From positions 1-5,188 of the forward strand of contig JADLHV010000218.1 in assembly GCA_020848595.1 (NCBI GenBank): 5,188 nt of DNA, in the 5' to 3' direction. This stretch comes from Bacteroidia bacterium. Its GTDB lineage: Bacteria > Bacteroidota > Bacteroidia > NS11-12g > UBA955. How positions within the stretch are numbered: position 1 is the first letter of the stretch; every line of letters starts with the position of its first letter. The position numbers and the translations under genes are program-made. The notes beneath the pieces were generated by a model. The model was given only the letters and a program-made list of their open reading frames with translations. It did no database searches and was not told the DNA's origin. Of this stretch, positions 1 to 5,188 are shown piece by piece.

Positions 1-1054
1 GACCTCCTATACCTTTTAAAAACTGAGGCACAAATCCTAAGTGTAATTTTATCCTTTGATTATTTGTAAAACGTATAATTTCATACCGCATTTGAATAGG
101 AATCTCAATAAAATTGAATCTTTGATGCGAAGTGTATTGAATTAATTTAGGCGTATTAATGTCATAGCCAATAATTTTACCATCTGCATCAATCAAGGGT
201 TTTTCGGAATAATTAAAATGGTAATTGCCTGTCATATTTCTGCGGCTATAGCCTAAACCAATCAAAAAATCAAACTTAGCTATTTTTCTTCCAAATCCAA
301 TTCTGAAATCAAATGCACCATCTGGCTTTTCTGAAGATGTTCTGATTGCGGCGTAGTCTTTATGTATAAATGCTTTGCCTATATCCATGATTTTCAATGA
401 ATTGGTGAATACGAAGCCTGAAAATCCAATTTCAAATAGGTTTTTACCGTTCTGCTTGATTTTTAATGTTTTATGTCGAATTTCAGAAGGAGAATTTAAT
501 GGAAATCCAAAATATGGAATAGGGTGTATAGAGCTTGATCTAAATTGCTCCTCCAAATTATCTGAAAACACTTGTTCAGTTAATATCGGCAAAAGCTCAC
601 TATTTTGAATTGAATCGATTGGAAGATTACTAAGTAAAGGTTTAAAATCTTGATAAGGATTTGTTTCAATCGGTTTAATTTGTCTAATGCCTTCTTTTTT
701 AAGTTGCTTTTGTTGAGTACTTGAATGCTTATTTGAATTTAAAATATTGGTTGATTCTTTGGAAGTTGTAGAAGGATTTTGTGGGATTTGATTATTATTG
801 GCGTTAACAGAGTTTTCGGTACGATTAGTTTGAACTATTGAATTGTTATTTTCAGAAGTTTGAAAAGATAGATAACTATAAATACCAATAGAAAGCAACA
901 AGCACGCAGCAGCACCAAAGAACCACCAGATGAAGCGTTTCTTTTTGCTCTTTTTTTGATTAAACGCTGCCCAATCAATACCATCGGCGTCCATTTCGCA
1001 GTTGCCTAATACCTGATTTAATAGCTCGTCGATATCTTGTTTTTCTTCTTTCAC
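1..1054 (-). CDS. Membrane-spanning sigma-factor partner (putative anti-sigma) with beta-barrel-like C-terminal domain, 3' end cut off
   Basis: An open frame of 351 codons runs from a GTG at 1054-1052 to the left edge without a stop, so the C-terminus is missing. Residues 1-40 are charged and cytosolic, with a Trp28/Phe31 motif before a Lys/Arg cluster (34-40). Residues 41-64 form one strongly hydrophobic helix (FIWWFFGAAACLLL...). Residues 65-120 are a low-complexity Asn/Ser/Thr/Gln linker. From about 195 to the edge, alternating aromatic/hydrophobic strands and Gly-Tyr pairs (for example FEIGFSGFVF, FLIGLGYS) look like the porin-like OMP_b-brl domains of Bacteroidota. The GTG overlaps the TAG of the sigma gene by one base, indicating translational coupling. 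The next in-frame ATG (994-992, codon 21) would remove part of the cytosolic segment. Family knowledge: a one-helix protein directly behind an ECF sigma gene usually holds that sigma factor at the inner membrane. The anti-sigma role is inferred from position and topology; no classical anti-sigma zinc motif is visible. Confidence 0.8.
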   Translation of the reverse strand, partial: MKEEKQDIDELLNQVLGNCEMDADGIDWAAFNQKKSKKKRFIWWFFGAAACLLLSIGIYSYLSFQTSENNNSIVQTNRTENSVNANNNQIPQNPSTTSKESTNILNSNKHSSTQQKQLKKEGIRQIKPIETNPYQDFKPLLSNLPIDSIQNSELLPILTEQVFSDNLEEQFRSSSIHPIPYFGFPLNSPSEIRHKTLKIKQNGKNLFEIGFSGFVFTNSLKIMDIGKAFIHKDYAAIRTSSEKPDGAFDFRIGFGRKIAKFDFLIGLGYSRRNMTGNYHFNYSEKPLIDADGKIIGYDINTPKLIQYTSHQRFNFIEIPIQMRYEIIRFTNNQRIKLHLGFVPQFLKGIGG

Positions 1055-1617
1055 TATTGGTTTTGTTCTAGAATAATTTTCTTTAATGCCAAACGGGCTC
1101 TTAGTAATTTCGAACGAGAGCTAGCGTGTTCTATACCTAATTGTTGTGCAATTTCTTGATGAGAGTAGTTCTCAATCGCATATAAGTTGATAATAGTTCT
1201 GTAATCGGGTCTTAAAGCCTGCATTGCCAGCATTAATTGATCGGCAGAAAAGGCTAAAGGGTCAAATATTTGAGCAGATTCTTCATCAGATTCTTCTGTA
1301 CTAGACCATTTTTCGGATTGTTCATCAAGGTTGTTGAACATATAGCGTTTATAAGCCGAGCGCACATAATCAATACAATGATTGGTAAACAATCGACGTA
1401 CCCAAGCATCAATTTTACCTGATTCTGCTGATAAATGAATTTTATCAAATAGTTTTATGAACCCATCATGCAATAAGTCTTTAGCTTCATCTTTGTCTCC
1501 ACAATATCGTAAACAAATGGCGTACATCTTTTTATAATAGTATTCATAAAGTACCTTCTGACATCCGGGATCTTTTTCAGTACAACCCTTGATTATAGAT
1601 TCGGAAATCTCACTCAC
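1054..1617 (-). CDS. ECF-type RNA polymerase sigma factor (sigma-70 family)
   Basis: This 187-residue protein has the two-domain ECF layout. Region 2 spans about residues 17-90, with the core-binding helix around DEAKDLLHDGFIKLFDKI and the promoter-melting/-10 reading part around AWVRRLFTNHCIDYVR. A Ser/Glu/Asp-rich linker follows at about 98-115. Region 4 spans about 124-180, with a helix-turn-helix at about 150-175 (YSHQEIAQQLGIEHASSRSKL) that would read the -35 element. The length is normal for the group. The start is GTG (1617-1615); no ATG occurs upstream in frame and region 2 begins soon after, so this start fits. The downstream membrane protein overlaps its stop by one base, so the two form an operon, and the sigma factor is probably kept inactive by that partner until an envelope signal arrives. 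The regulon cannot be told from this window. The ECF class is certain; the subgroup is not assigned. Confidence 0.95.
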   Translation of the reverse strand: MSEISESIIKGCTEKDPGCQKVLYEYYYKKMYAICLRYCGDKDEAKDLLHDGFIKLFDKIHLSAESGKIDAWVRRLFTNHCIDYVRSAYKRYMFNNLDEQSEKWSSTEESDEESAQIFDPLAFSADQLMLAMQALRPDYRTIINLYAIENYSHQEIAQQLGIEHASSRSKLLRARLALKKIILEQNQ

Positions 1618-1779
1618 TGTTTTATTCTTATATTTGCAATGGTTCTTTTAAAAGGCCTTTATTTAGATTCAAGACGAGCTAAATTGAATATGTTGCGGTA
1701 AATATTTTTATATTTTTTTTATAGATATTTATGCAACATTTTTATTCGAAAGCGTCATTGATAAAAACAATTTGATATT
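1618..1779. other. Divergent intergenic region, very AT-rich
   Basis: This 162-bp spacer separates the minus-strand sigma operon from the plus-strand beta-helix gene and should hold both promoters. I found no convincing -33/-7 pair for either direction. The nearest plus-strand candidates are TATATTTG at 1629-1636, which lacks a matching TTG upstream, and ACAATTTG at 1767-1774, only 5 bases before the ATG and imperfect. Bases 1697-1732 are almost entirely A/T. A perfect 10-bp palindrome, AAAGGCCTTT, lies at 1651-1660. No Shine-Dalgarno sequence is evident before the ATG at 1780. Confidence 0.6.
1690..1739. repeat. Inverted repeat flanking an AT-rich spacer
   Basis: ATGTTGC at 1690-1696 and its perfect complement GCAACAT at 1733-1739 flank 36 bases that are almost purely A/T. 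The arms could be two operator half-sites for a regulator of either divergent gene, or a weak hairpin in the leader of the beta-helix gene. Seven matching bases over this distance can occur by chance, so function is uncertain. Confidence 0.35.
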
Positions 1780-3147
1780 ATGACAAAGTTATACAAAAAA
1801 ATCTTATCCGTACTATTGACTCTTTCAATCGCAACTGGTATGAGTGCTCAAACTACTGTGCCTTCTATTATTAGTTCAAATCAAGTTTGGACAGCTGCAG
1901 GTAGTCCTTATTATGTCGGACAAAATACATTGATTAAACCGGGTGCAACTGTTTCAATTCAGCCAGGTGCCATTGTTAAAGGGGTAAAAAATATCGCTAT
2001 CATTGTTCAAGGTACTTTAATTGCTGATGGTACTTTTGATAGTGTTATTGTTATGGATTCAATTAATTTTGATTTCAGTCAGGTAAGTGGTGGTTATAAC
2101 TTCAACACTTCTTCTGGATCGTATTTTAATTATTGCTGGTTCAAAGGTTTTGGTTTGTCTGGTACCAATTTAATTAAATTGAACTCAGTTTCTATGATGA
2201 TTAGTAATTGCCGTTTTACAAATGTTTACTACTCTATTTATGGTGCTAATGGTTCTTATGATACTACTAAAGTACGCATTGTTAGAAGCTTTTTCGATGG
2301 TAGTGGTTATGGTTATCCAGCTAGTATTTATGGTACTTGCGCGCTTTTAGAAATGGACGAGTGTTTAGTTAAAAATATGTGTGGACTTATTGCTCCAGCT
2401 AATATCACATTAACTAGATGTACTTTTATTGGTCAAGCTTGTAATTCGGCTATTAGATTAATGAACGGAAATCGCTCTTATGCAGGTAATGCTTATATCC
2501 GTTGTAATACTTTTAAAAATTTTAAAGGGGGTGTTTTTGAATCTTTCTATCTCGATTCATTTAATACCATCGACCTTACCAATAATACTTTCGATTCATC
2601 TGAATTCTTTTTAGGTCTCTATGCTGGAAACATTAACAATACGGCTAAACTAGTAATGAATAAAAATAATTTCTTATTCAGTCGTCAGTATGATGTTAAG
2701 TTCTCAGCTAACTCTTCTCCTGGTATCTATAAAATTTATGATTTACAAGATAACTATTGGGGAAGCACGGATACCAACGATATTAAAAATGAAATCTATG
2801 ATTACGATGATAATATTACAATTATGGCTTTGGTTGATTATAGCAATTTTAGAACATCTTATAACTATTTATGTTCTGAAGAATTTACAAGTGTTAGCAA
2901 TCAATCTATTCAAGCATTAAAAATTTATCCAAACCCAGCTAATACTTTATTTAATTTAGAGTTTAGCTCAGAAACTGATAGAATCATTCGTTTATATGAT
3001 ATGATGGGTAGGGTAGTGCTCGAAGTTAATGATATGAATACCTTAATAGAATTGAATGTTTCTGAACTCAATAATGGAACTTATGCCATCATGGTAAGTT
3101 CGGAAGGTAAAACGAGTATGGTAGGTAAAGTAATTGTTGCTCATTAA
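1780..3147 (+). CDS. Secreted right-handed beta-helix protein with T9SS type A sorting domain
   Basis: This 455-residue protein starts with a Sec signal peptide: KLYKK, a hydrophobic core at about 8-20, then a likely cut after Ser22-Ala23, leaving Gln24 as the new N-terminus. Residues about 25-90 carry beta-strands including LIKPGATVSIQPGAIVKG, typical of beta-helix N-terminal turns. From about 115 to 330 a repeating unit with an aromatic every 19-29 residues (121, 146, 172, 216, 245, 271, 298, 327) marks stacked coils, ending in a DNYWGS motif (324-329) common in Bacteroidota pectate-lyase-fold proteins. Residues about 379-455 are a type A T9SS sorting domain (IYPNPAN at 382, LYDMMGR, LNNGTYAI, VGKVIVAH), which directs outer-membrane passage and is then removed. 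No catalytic residues of pectate lyases or other polysaccharide lyases can be assigned, so enzyme versus adhesin/surface role is open. It is single-gene: sigma operon divergent, terminator downstream. Confidence 0.9.
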   Translation: MTKLYKKILSVLLTLSIATGMSAQTTVPSIISSNQVWTAAGSPYYVGQNTLIKPGATVSIQPGAIVKGVKNIAIIVQGTLIADGTFDSVIVMDSINFDFSQVSGGYNFNTSSGSYFNYCWFKGFGLSGTNLIKLNSVSMMISNCRFTNVYYSIYGANGSYDTTKVRIVRSFFDGSGYGYPASIYGTCALLEMDECLVKNMCGLIAPANITLTRCTFIGQACNSAIRLMNGNRSYAGNAYIRCNTFKNFKGGVFESFYLDSFNTIDLTNNTFDSSEFFLGLYAGNINNTAKLVMNKNNFLFSRQYDVKFSANSSPGIYKIYDLQDNYWGSTDTNDIKNEIYDYDDNITIMALVDYSNFRTSYNYLCSEEFTSVSNQSIQALKIYPNPANTLFNLEFSSETDRIIRLYDMMGRVVLEVNDMNTLIELNVSELNNGTYAIMVSSEGKTSMVGKVIVAH

Positions 3148-3191
3148 TAGCGACTACCTAAGATATTTAGCGGAAAAAATAGGTTTAGAGT

Positions 3192-3224
3192 GAGCCACTG
3201 TTTTATTGCAGTGGCTCTTTTTTT
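3192..3224 (+). terminator. Rho-independent terminator of the beta-helix gene
   Basis: A perfect 9-bp GC-rich stem, GAGCCACTG (3192-3200) with CAGTGGCTC (3209-3217), closes an 8-base loop and is followed at once by seven T (3218-3224). It lies 44 bases after the stop codon of the secreted protein and before the peroxidase gene, so it separates the two transcription units. Confidence 0.93.
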
Positions 3225-3268
3225 GTCTAATTTCAAAATTTTAAATTAAAGCCCAAAAACTGATTCAA

Positions 3269-3310
3269 ATTAGTTAAAATCCTCTATTCTTAACTAATCA
3301 ATTTAGTTAA
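3269..3310. repeat. Three copies of TTAGTTAA in alternating orientation, candidate operator
   Basis: TTAGTTAA occurs at 3270-3277 and 3303-3310, and its exact complement TTAACTAA at 3290-3297. The first pair extends to a perfect 9-bp inverted repeat (3269-3277 with 3290-3298). The second pair forms an 8-bp inverted repeat around a 5-base spacer and overlaps the putative -7 element of the peroxidase gene. The position suits repressor binding. The regulator is unknown. Confidence 0.5.
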
Positions 3311-3315
3311 ATTTG
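3308..3315 (+). promoter_or_regulatory. Putative Bacteroidota -7 element for the peroxidase gene
   Basis: TAAATTTG matches the Bacteroidota -7 consensus TAnnTTTG exactly. No clear TTTG-like -33 element is found 19-21 bases upstream, so the promoter may be weak or activator-dependent. The element ends only 4 bases before the GTG start, which would leave almost no 5' leader. Confidence 0.45.
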
Positions 3316-3319
3316 CAGT

Positions 3320-4288
3320 GTGAATACTTTCGCCAAACTTTTTTTGGTAATCGCCATTGTCATTGCTCTTGGTTTTAGCCTGAATTCTTTTTCAGATAAA
3401 CAGTCTAATATCGAAATTCATGATAAATTAGAACTCGGACGAAGTCTTTTTTTTGATAAATCGCTTTCACTCGACTCTTCTGTTTCTTGTGCCTCTTGTC
3501 ATATTCCAGAATATGCATTTTCTGATACTGTAGCTTTAAGCAGAGGAGTTAAAGGGACGTTTGGCTTGCGCAATGCACCTTCTGTTATGAATGTTAAATT
3601 TCGAGATCGTTTCTTTTTCGATGGTCGTGCGAAAGACATCGAGGATCAAGTGCATTTTCCAATTGAAGACCCTAATGAAATGAATTTAGCTTTTGAAAAA
3701 GCGATAAGCCGAATTGCGCAAAATCCAATTTATTTGTCTGCATTCAATCGTCTCTATAAAGCCAATCCAAATGCGTCGAATGTTGCCAATGCTATTGCCG
3801 AATTTGAAAGTAGTCTCGAATCATCTAATACCCCTTATGATGATTTTATGAATAATAAAGAAGCGCATTTTAGTGCTTCTGCTAAACGAGGAATGGACGT
3901 GTTTTTAAGCGCTAAAGCCAAATGTTTCGATTGCCACTTTAGTCCCGATTTTACTGGCGATGAATTCAAAAATATTGGTTTATTCGATGGTAAAACTTGG
4001 AACGATCCAGGTCGTTTTTCTATTACGGGTGATAGCGCTGACCTTGGTAAGTTTAAGGTTCCTGGACTTAGAAATGTTGGTGTTACTGCCCCTTATATGC
4101 ACAATGGTAGATTTAAAACTTTAAAAGAGGTCATCGAGTATTATAATGATCCATCTAAATTCGTTGCTCAACCAATTAATATCGATAGCTCTTTATTGCA
4201 ACCTTTAAATCTTAGCGACCAAGAGAAAGTAGACCTCCTCAATTTCTTATTGAGCTTAACCGACAAACGATTTAAAAATAGAGGTTAA
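3320..4288 (+). CDS. Exported di-heme cytochrome c peroxidase / MauG family protein
   Basis: This 322-residue protein starts with a hydrophobic export segment (about 5-21, LFLVIAIVIALGFSL) and then two cytochrome c domains. Covalent haem sites are CASCH (57-61) and CFDCH (202-206). Between them lie family hallmarks: GVKGTFGLRNAPSVMN (76-91), FFFDGRA (98-104) and PIEDPNEM (114-121). The C-terminal half has LRNVGVTAPYMHNGRF (up to 265) and LKEVIEYYN (268-276). The family reduces hydrogen peroxide or performs long-range oxidations in the periplasm with electrons from small cytochromes. Two positions differ from classical peroxidases: Phe100 sits where FWDGRA has Trp, and Tyr275 aligns with the Met ligand of bacterial cytochrome c peroxidases, as in MauG. 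No methylamine dehydrogenase gene is present, so the substrate is unknown. The start is GTG; the next ATG (codon 90) lies beyond the first haem site. It stands alone, with a terminator upstream. Confidence 0.93.
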   Translation: MNTFAKLFLVIAIVIALGFSLNSFSDKQSNIEIHDKLELGRSLFFDKSLSLDSSVSCASCHIPEYAFSDTVALSRGVKGTFGLRNAPSVMNVKFRDRFFFDGRAKDIEDQVHFPIEDPNEMNLAFEKAISRIAQNPIYLSAFNRLYKANPNASNVANAIAEFESSLESSNTPYDDFMNNKEAHFSASAKRGMDVFLSAKAKCFDCHFSPDFTGDEFKNIGLFDGKTWNDPGRFSITGDSADLGKFKVPGLRNVGVTAPYMHNGRFKTLKEVIEYYNDPSKFVAQPINIDSSLLQPLNLSDQEKVDLLNFLLSLTDKRFKNRG

Positions 4289-4400
4289 GACTTTATAATC
4301 CCTTTCATTTAGTAATAAGTGTTAATCATTTGTAATGCGGTGCTGAATTGGTGTGGGCAATTGCATTAAATCAATATTTTAAAAAATAATTTAATACTAC

Positions 4401-4431
4401 TTGCGCAACTAAATAATTGCATATATATTTG
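4401..4431 (+). promoter_or_regulatory. Promoter of the ArsR/SRPBCC operon
   Basis: TTG at 4401-4403 and TATATTTG at 4424-4431 form a good Bacteroidota -33/-7 pair (TTG, 20-base spacing, TAnnTTTG). The ATG of the ArsR gene lies 29 bases after the -7 element. This is the clearest promoter in the window. The rest of the 4289-4400 spacer is AT-rich, with a GCAATTGC palindrome at 4357-4364 and no convincing terminator for the peroxidase gene. Confidence 0.8.
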
Positions 4432-4434
4432 CAA
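4401..4434. promoter_or_regulatory. Palindrome array overlapping the promoter, probable ArsR autoregulatory operator
   Basis: Nested dyads built from TTGC/GCAA cover the whole promoter. TTGCGCAA (4401-4408) is a perfect palindrome. GCAACTAAATAATTGC (4405-4420) is symmetric at 12 of 16 positions. TTGCATATATATTTGCAA (4417-4434) is symmetric at 16 of 18. A dimeric repressor bound here would block the -33 and -7 elements. ArsR proteins commonly repress their own operon, so the neighbouring gene product is the likely ligand; this is inferred. Confidence 0.6.
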
Positions 4435-4460
4435 CCACATAGTAGCAAATTGAAAATAGA

Positions 4461-4787
4461 ATGAAAACTAGAAGAGATGTATTTCAAGCAATTGCAGATC
4501 CAACACGTAGAGGAATTATTATGTTATTGACAGTTGGCGCATTAACACCTAATGCTATTGCAGAACATTTTCAATCAAGTAGGCAAGCCGTATCAAAGCA
4601 TCTTCAAATACTTTCTGAATGCGAAATTGTACGATTTGAACAACAAGGTAGAGAAATTCACTATCATCTTAATACCGATAAAATGAAAGATATTGAAAAG
4701 TGGTTAGAGCAATTCAAAAAACAATTATGCAAACGATTTGAACAACTTGACGAAGTTTTAGAAAAATTAAAATCCAATAAGAAATGA
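4461..4787 (+). CDS. ArsR-family winged-helix repressor
   Basis: This 108-residue protein is a compact winged helix-turn-helix. FQAIADPTRRGIIMLL (8-23) is the signature first helix of the family, with the DPTRR motif at 13-17. LTPNAIAEHF (28-37) and the recognition helix SSRQAVSKHLQILSEC (39-54) follow, then the wing IVRFEQQGREIHYHL (56-70). The C-terminal helix (about 74-105) is rich in Lys/Glu and probably forms the dimer. The metal-sensing ELCVCDL motif of ArsR/SmtB metalloregulators is absent and the single Cys is in the C-terminal helix, so metal sensing is unlikely. It belongs to the ArsR type that is typically co-transcribed with an SRPBCC gene, as here, where the stop overlaps the next start (ATGA). 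It probably represses its own operon through the palindromes upstream. The effector is unknown. Confidence 0.93.
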   Translation: MKTRRDVFQAIADPTRRGIIMLLTVGALTPNAIAEHFQSSRQAVSKHLQILSECEIVRFEQQGREIHYHLNTDKMKDIEKWLEQFKKQLCKRFEQLDEVLEKLKSNKK

Positions 4788-5188
4788 ATAGTAATCTACA
4801 ATTTGACTTTACAGTAAATAAAGAGCAAAACACAATTCATGTAAAACGTGAATTTAATGCCAATATTGAATTTGTATGGGAAGCATGGACAAATCCAGAA
4901 ATCCTCGACCAATGGTGGGCTCCAAAGCCATACAAGACCAGAACAAAATCAATGGATTTTAGAGATGGAGGAATGTGGTTATATGAGATGTATAACACCG
5001 AAAGTAATGAAGAAGAAAATGAGTGTCATTGGTGTAAAAATGATTATATTACAATAGAACATCATAAAGGATTTTCGGGATTAGATGCATTTTGTGATGA
5101 AAATGGCGTCGTTAATTCTGATATGCCAAGAACTCAATGGACAAATACTTTTACTGATAATGAAGTAACCACTACCGTTAATATGGTA
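4784..5188 (+). CDS. SRPBCC / AHSA1-type domain protein, 3' end cut off
   Basis: The frame opens with ATG at 4784, overlapping the ArsR stop by 4 bases (ATGA), and stays open for 135 codons to the right edge, so the C-terminus is missing. Visible features match the AHSA1/START-like (activator of Hsp90 ATPase 1) group: VKREFNANIEFVWEAWT (20-36), the PEILDQWWAP motif (38-47), DFRDGGMW (58-65), HWCK (82-85), FSGLDAFCDENG (97-108) and TQWTNTFTD (117-125). The fold has a large hydrophobic pocket for small lipophilic ligands; the ligand and any enzyme activity here are unknown. Tight coupling with the ArsR gene suggests the two act on one signal, for example with the SRPBCC protein binding or removing the compound that the repressor senses. 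That link is inferred. The Hsp90-activator name is a family label, not evidence for that role. Confidence 0.9.
   Translation, partial: MNSNLQFDFTVNKEQNTIHVKREFNANIEFVWEAWTNPEILDQWWAPKPYKTRTKSMDFRDGGMWLYEMYNTESNEEENECHWCKNDYITIEHHKGFSGLDAFCDENGVVNSDMPRTQWTNTFTDNEVTTTVNMV

Noticed and set aside
375..608. A 77-codon open frame on the plus strand.
   Set aside because: It lies opposite the long membrane-protein frame on the minus strand, has no recognisable domain and no promoter; it is a shadow.
1254..1448. A 64-codon minus-strand frame inside the sigma factor gene.
   Set aside because: It is an alternative frame within a clear ECF sigma gene and shows no domain of its own.
1629..1639. TATATTTGCAA on the plus strand, identical to the 11 bases at the ArsR promoter (4424-4434), as a possible promoter of the beta-helix gene.
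   Set aside because: No TTG-type -33 element lies 19-21 bases upstream, and it is about 140 bases from the start codon; kept only as a weak possibility.
1651..1660. AAAGGCCTTT palindrome as an operator.
   Set aside because: It is a single short palindrome with no second copy in the window and no clear relation to a promoter element.
2690..2920. A 76-codon plus-strand frame inside the beta-helix gene.
   Set aside because: It is a second frame across AT-rich coding sequence; the main frame shows the YWGS motif here.
4333..4368. TAATGC/GCATTA inverted repeat after the peroxidase gene as a terminator.
   Set aside because: The stem is only 6 bp with a 24-base loop and no following T-run, so it is not a convincing terminator.
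4848..5057. A 69-codon plus-strand frame near the right end.
   Set aside because: It overlaps the SRPBCC gene in another frame; the SRPBCC frame carries the recognisable motifs.

Overview
The window is AT-rich DNA from a member of the Bacteroidota. Four signs support this: a protein with a C-terminal type IX secretion (T9SS) sorting domain; TAnnTTTG-type promoter elements instead of an Escherichia coli -10 box; an ECF sigma factor followed by a membrane protein with an outer-membrane-barrel-like tail; and start regions without strong Shine-Dalgarno sequences. The genus cannot be read from the sequence.

Layout. Bases 1-1617 (minus strand) hold a two-gene operon. An ECF-type sigma factor (1054-1617) is followed, with a one-base stop/start overlap, by a membrane protein that runs off the left edge (1-1054). 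That protein has a short cytosolic N-terminus, one transmembrane helix, an Asn/Ser/Thr/Gln-rich linker and a beta-strand-rich C-terminal domain; it is probably the partner or anti-sigma factor. Bases 1618-1779 are a very AT-rich divergent intergenic region with an inverted repeat. A secreted 455-residue protein follows on the plus strand (1780-3147): signal peptide, right-handed beta-helix and T9SS type A sorting domain, closed by a strong intrinsic terminator (3192-3224). A single-gene unit at 3320-4288 encodes an exported di-heme cytochrome c peroxidase/MauG family protein; three copies of an 8-bp inverted/direct motif sit just upstream of its start. Finally, a promoter with overlapping TTGC/GCAA palindromes (4401-4434) drives an ArsR-type repressor (4461-4787). 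This gene is translationally coupled by a 4-bp overlap to an SRPBCC/AHSA1-domain protein cut off by the right edge (4784-5188).

How they work together. The window holds at least four transcription units: envelope-signalling sigma/partner, secreted surface protein, periplasmic haem enzyme, and a small repressor/SRPBCC operon. The sigma pair and the ArsR/SRPBCC pair are clear functional pairs. The beta-helix protein lies divergent to the sigma gene, but regulation by that sigma factor is only a guess. No RNA gene, insertion sequence, CRISPR array or phage signature was seen. The most unusual points are the barrel-tailed sigma partner, the Cys-then-Asn ladder in the beta-helix, the motif cluster and possible leaderless start of the peroxidase gene, and the palindrome array in front of the ArsR gene.
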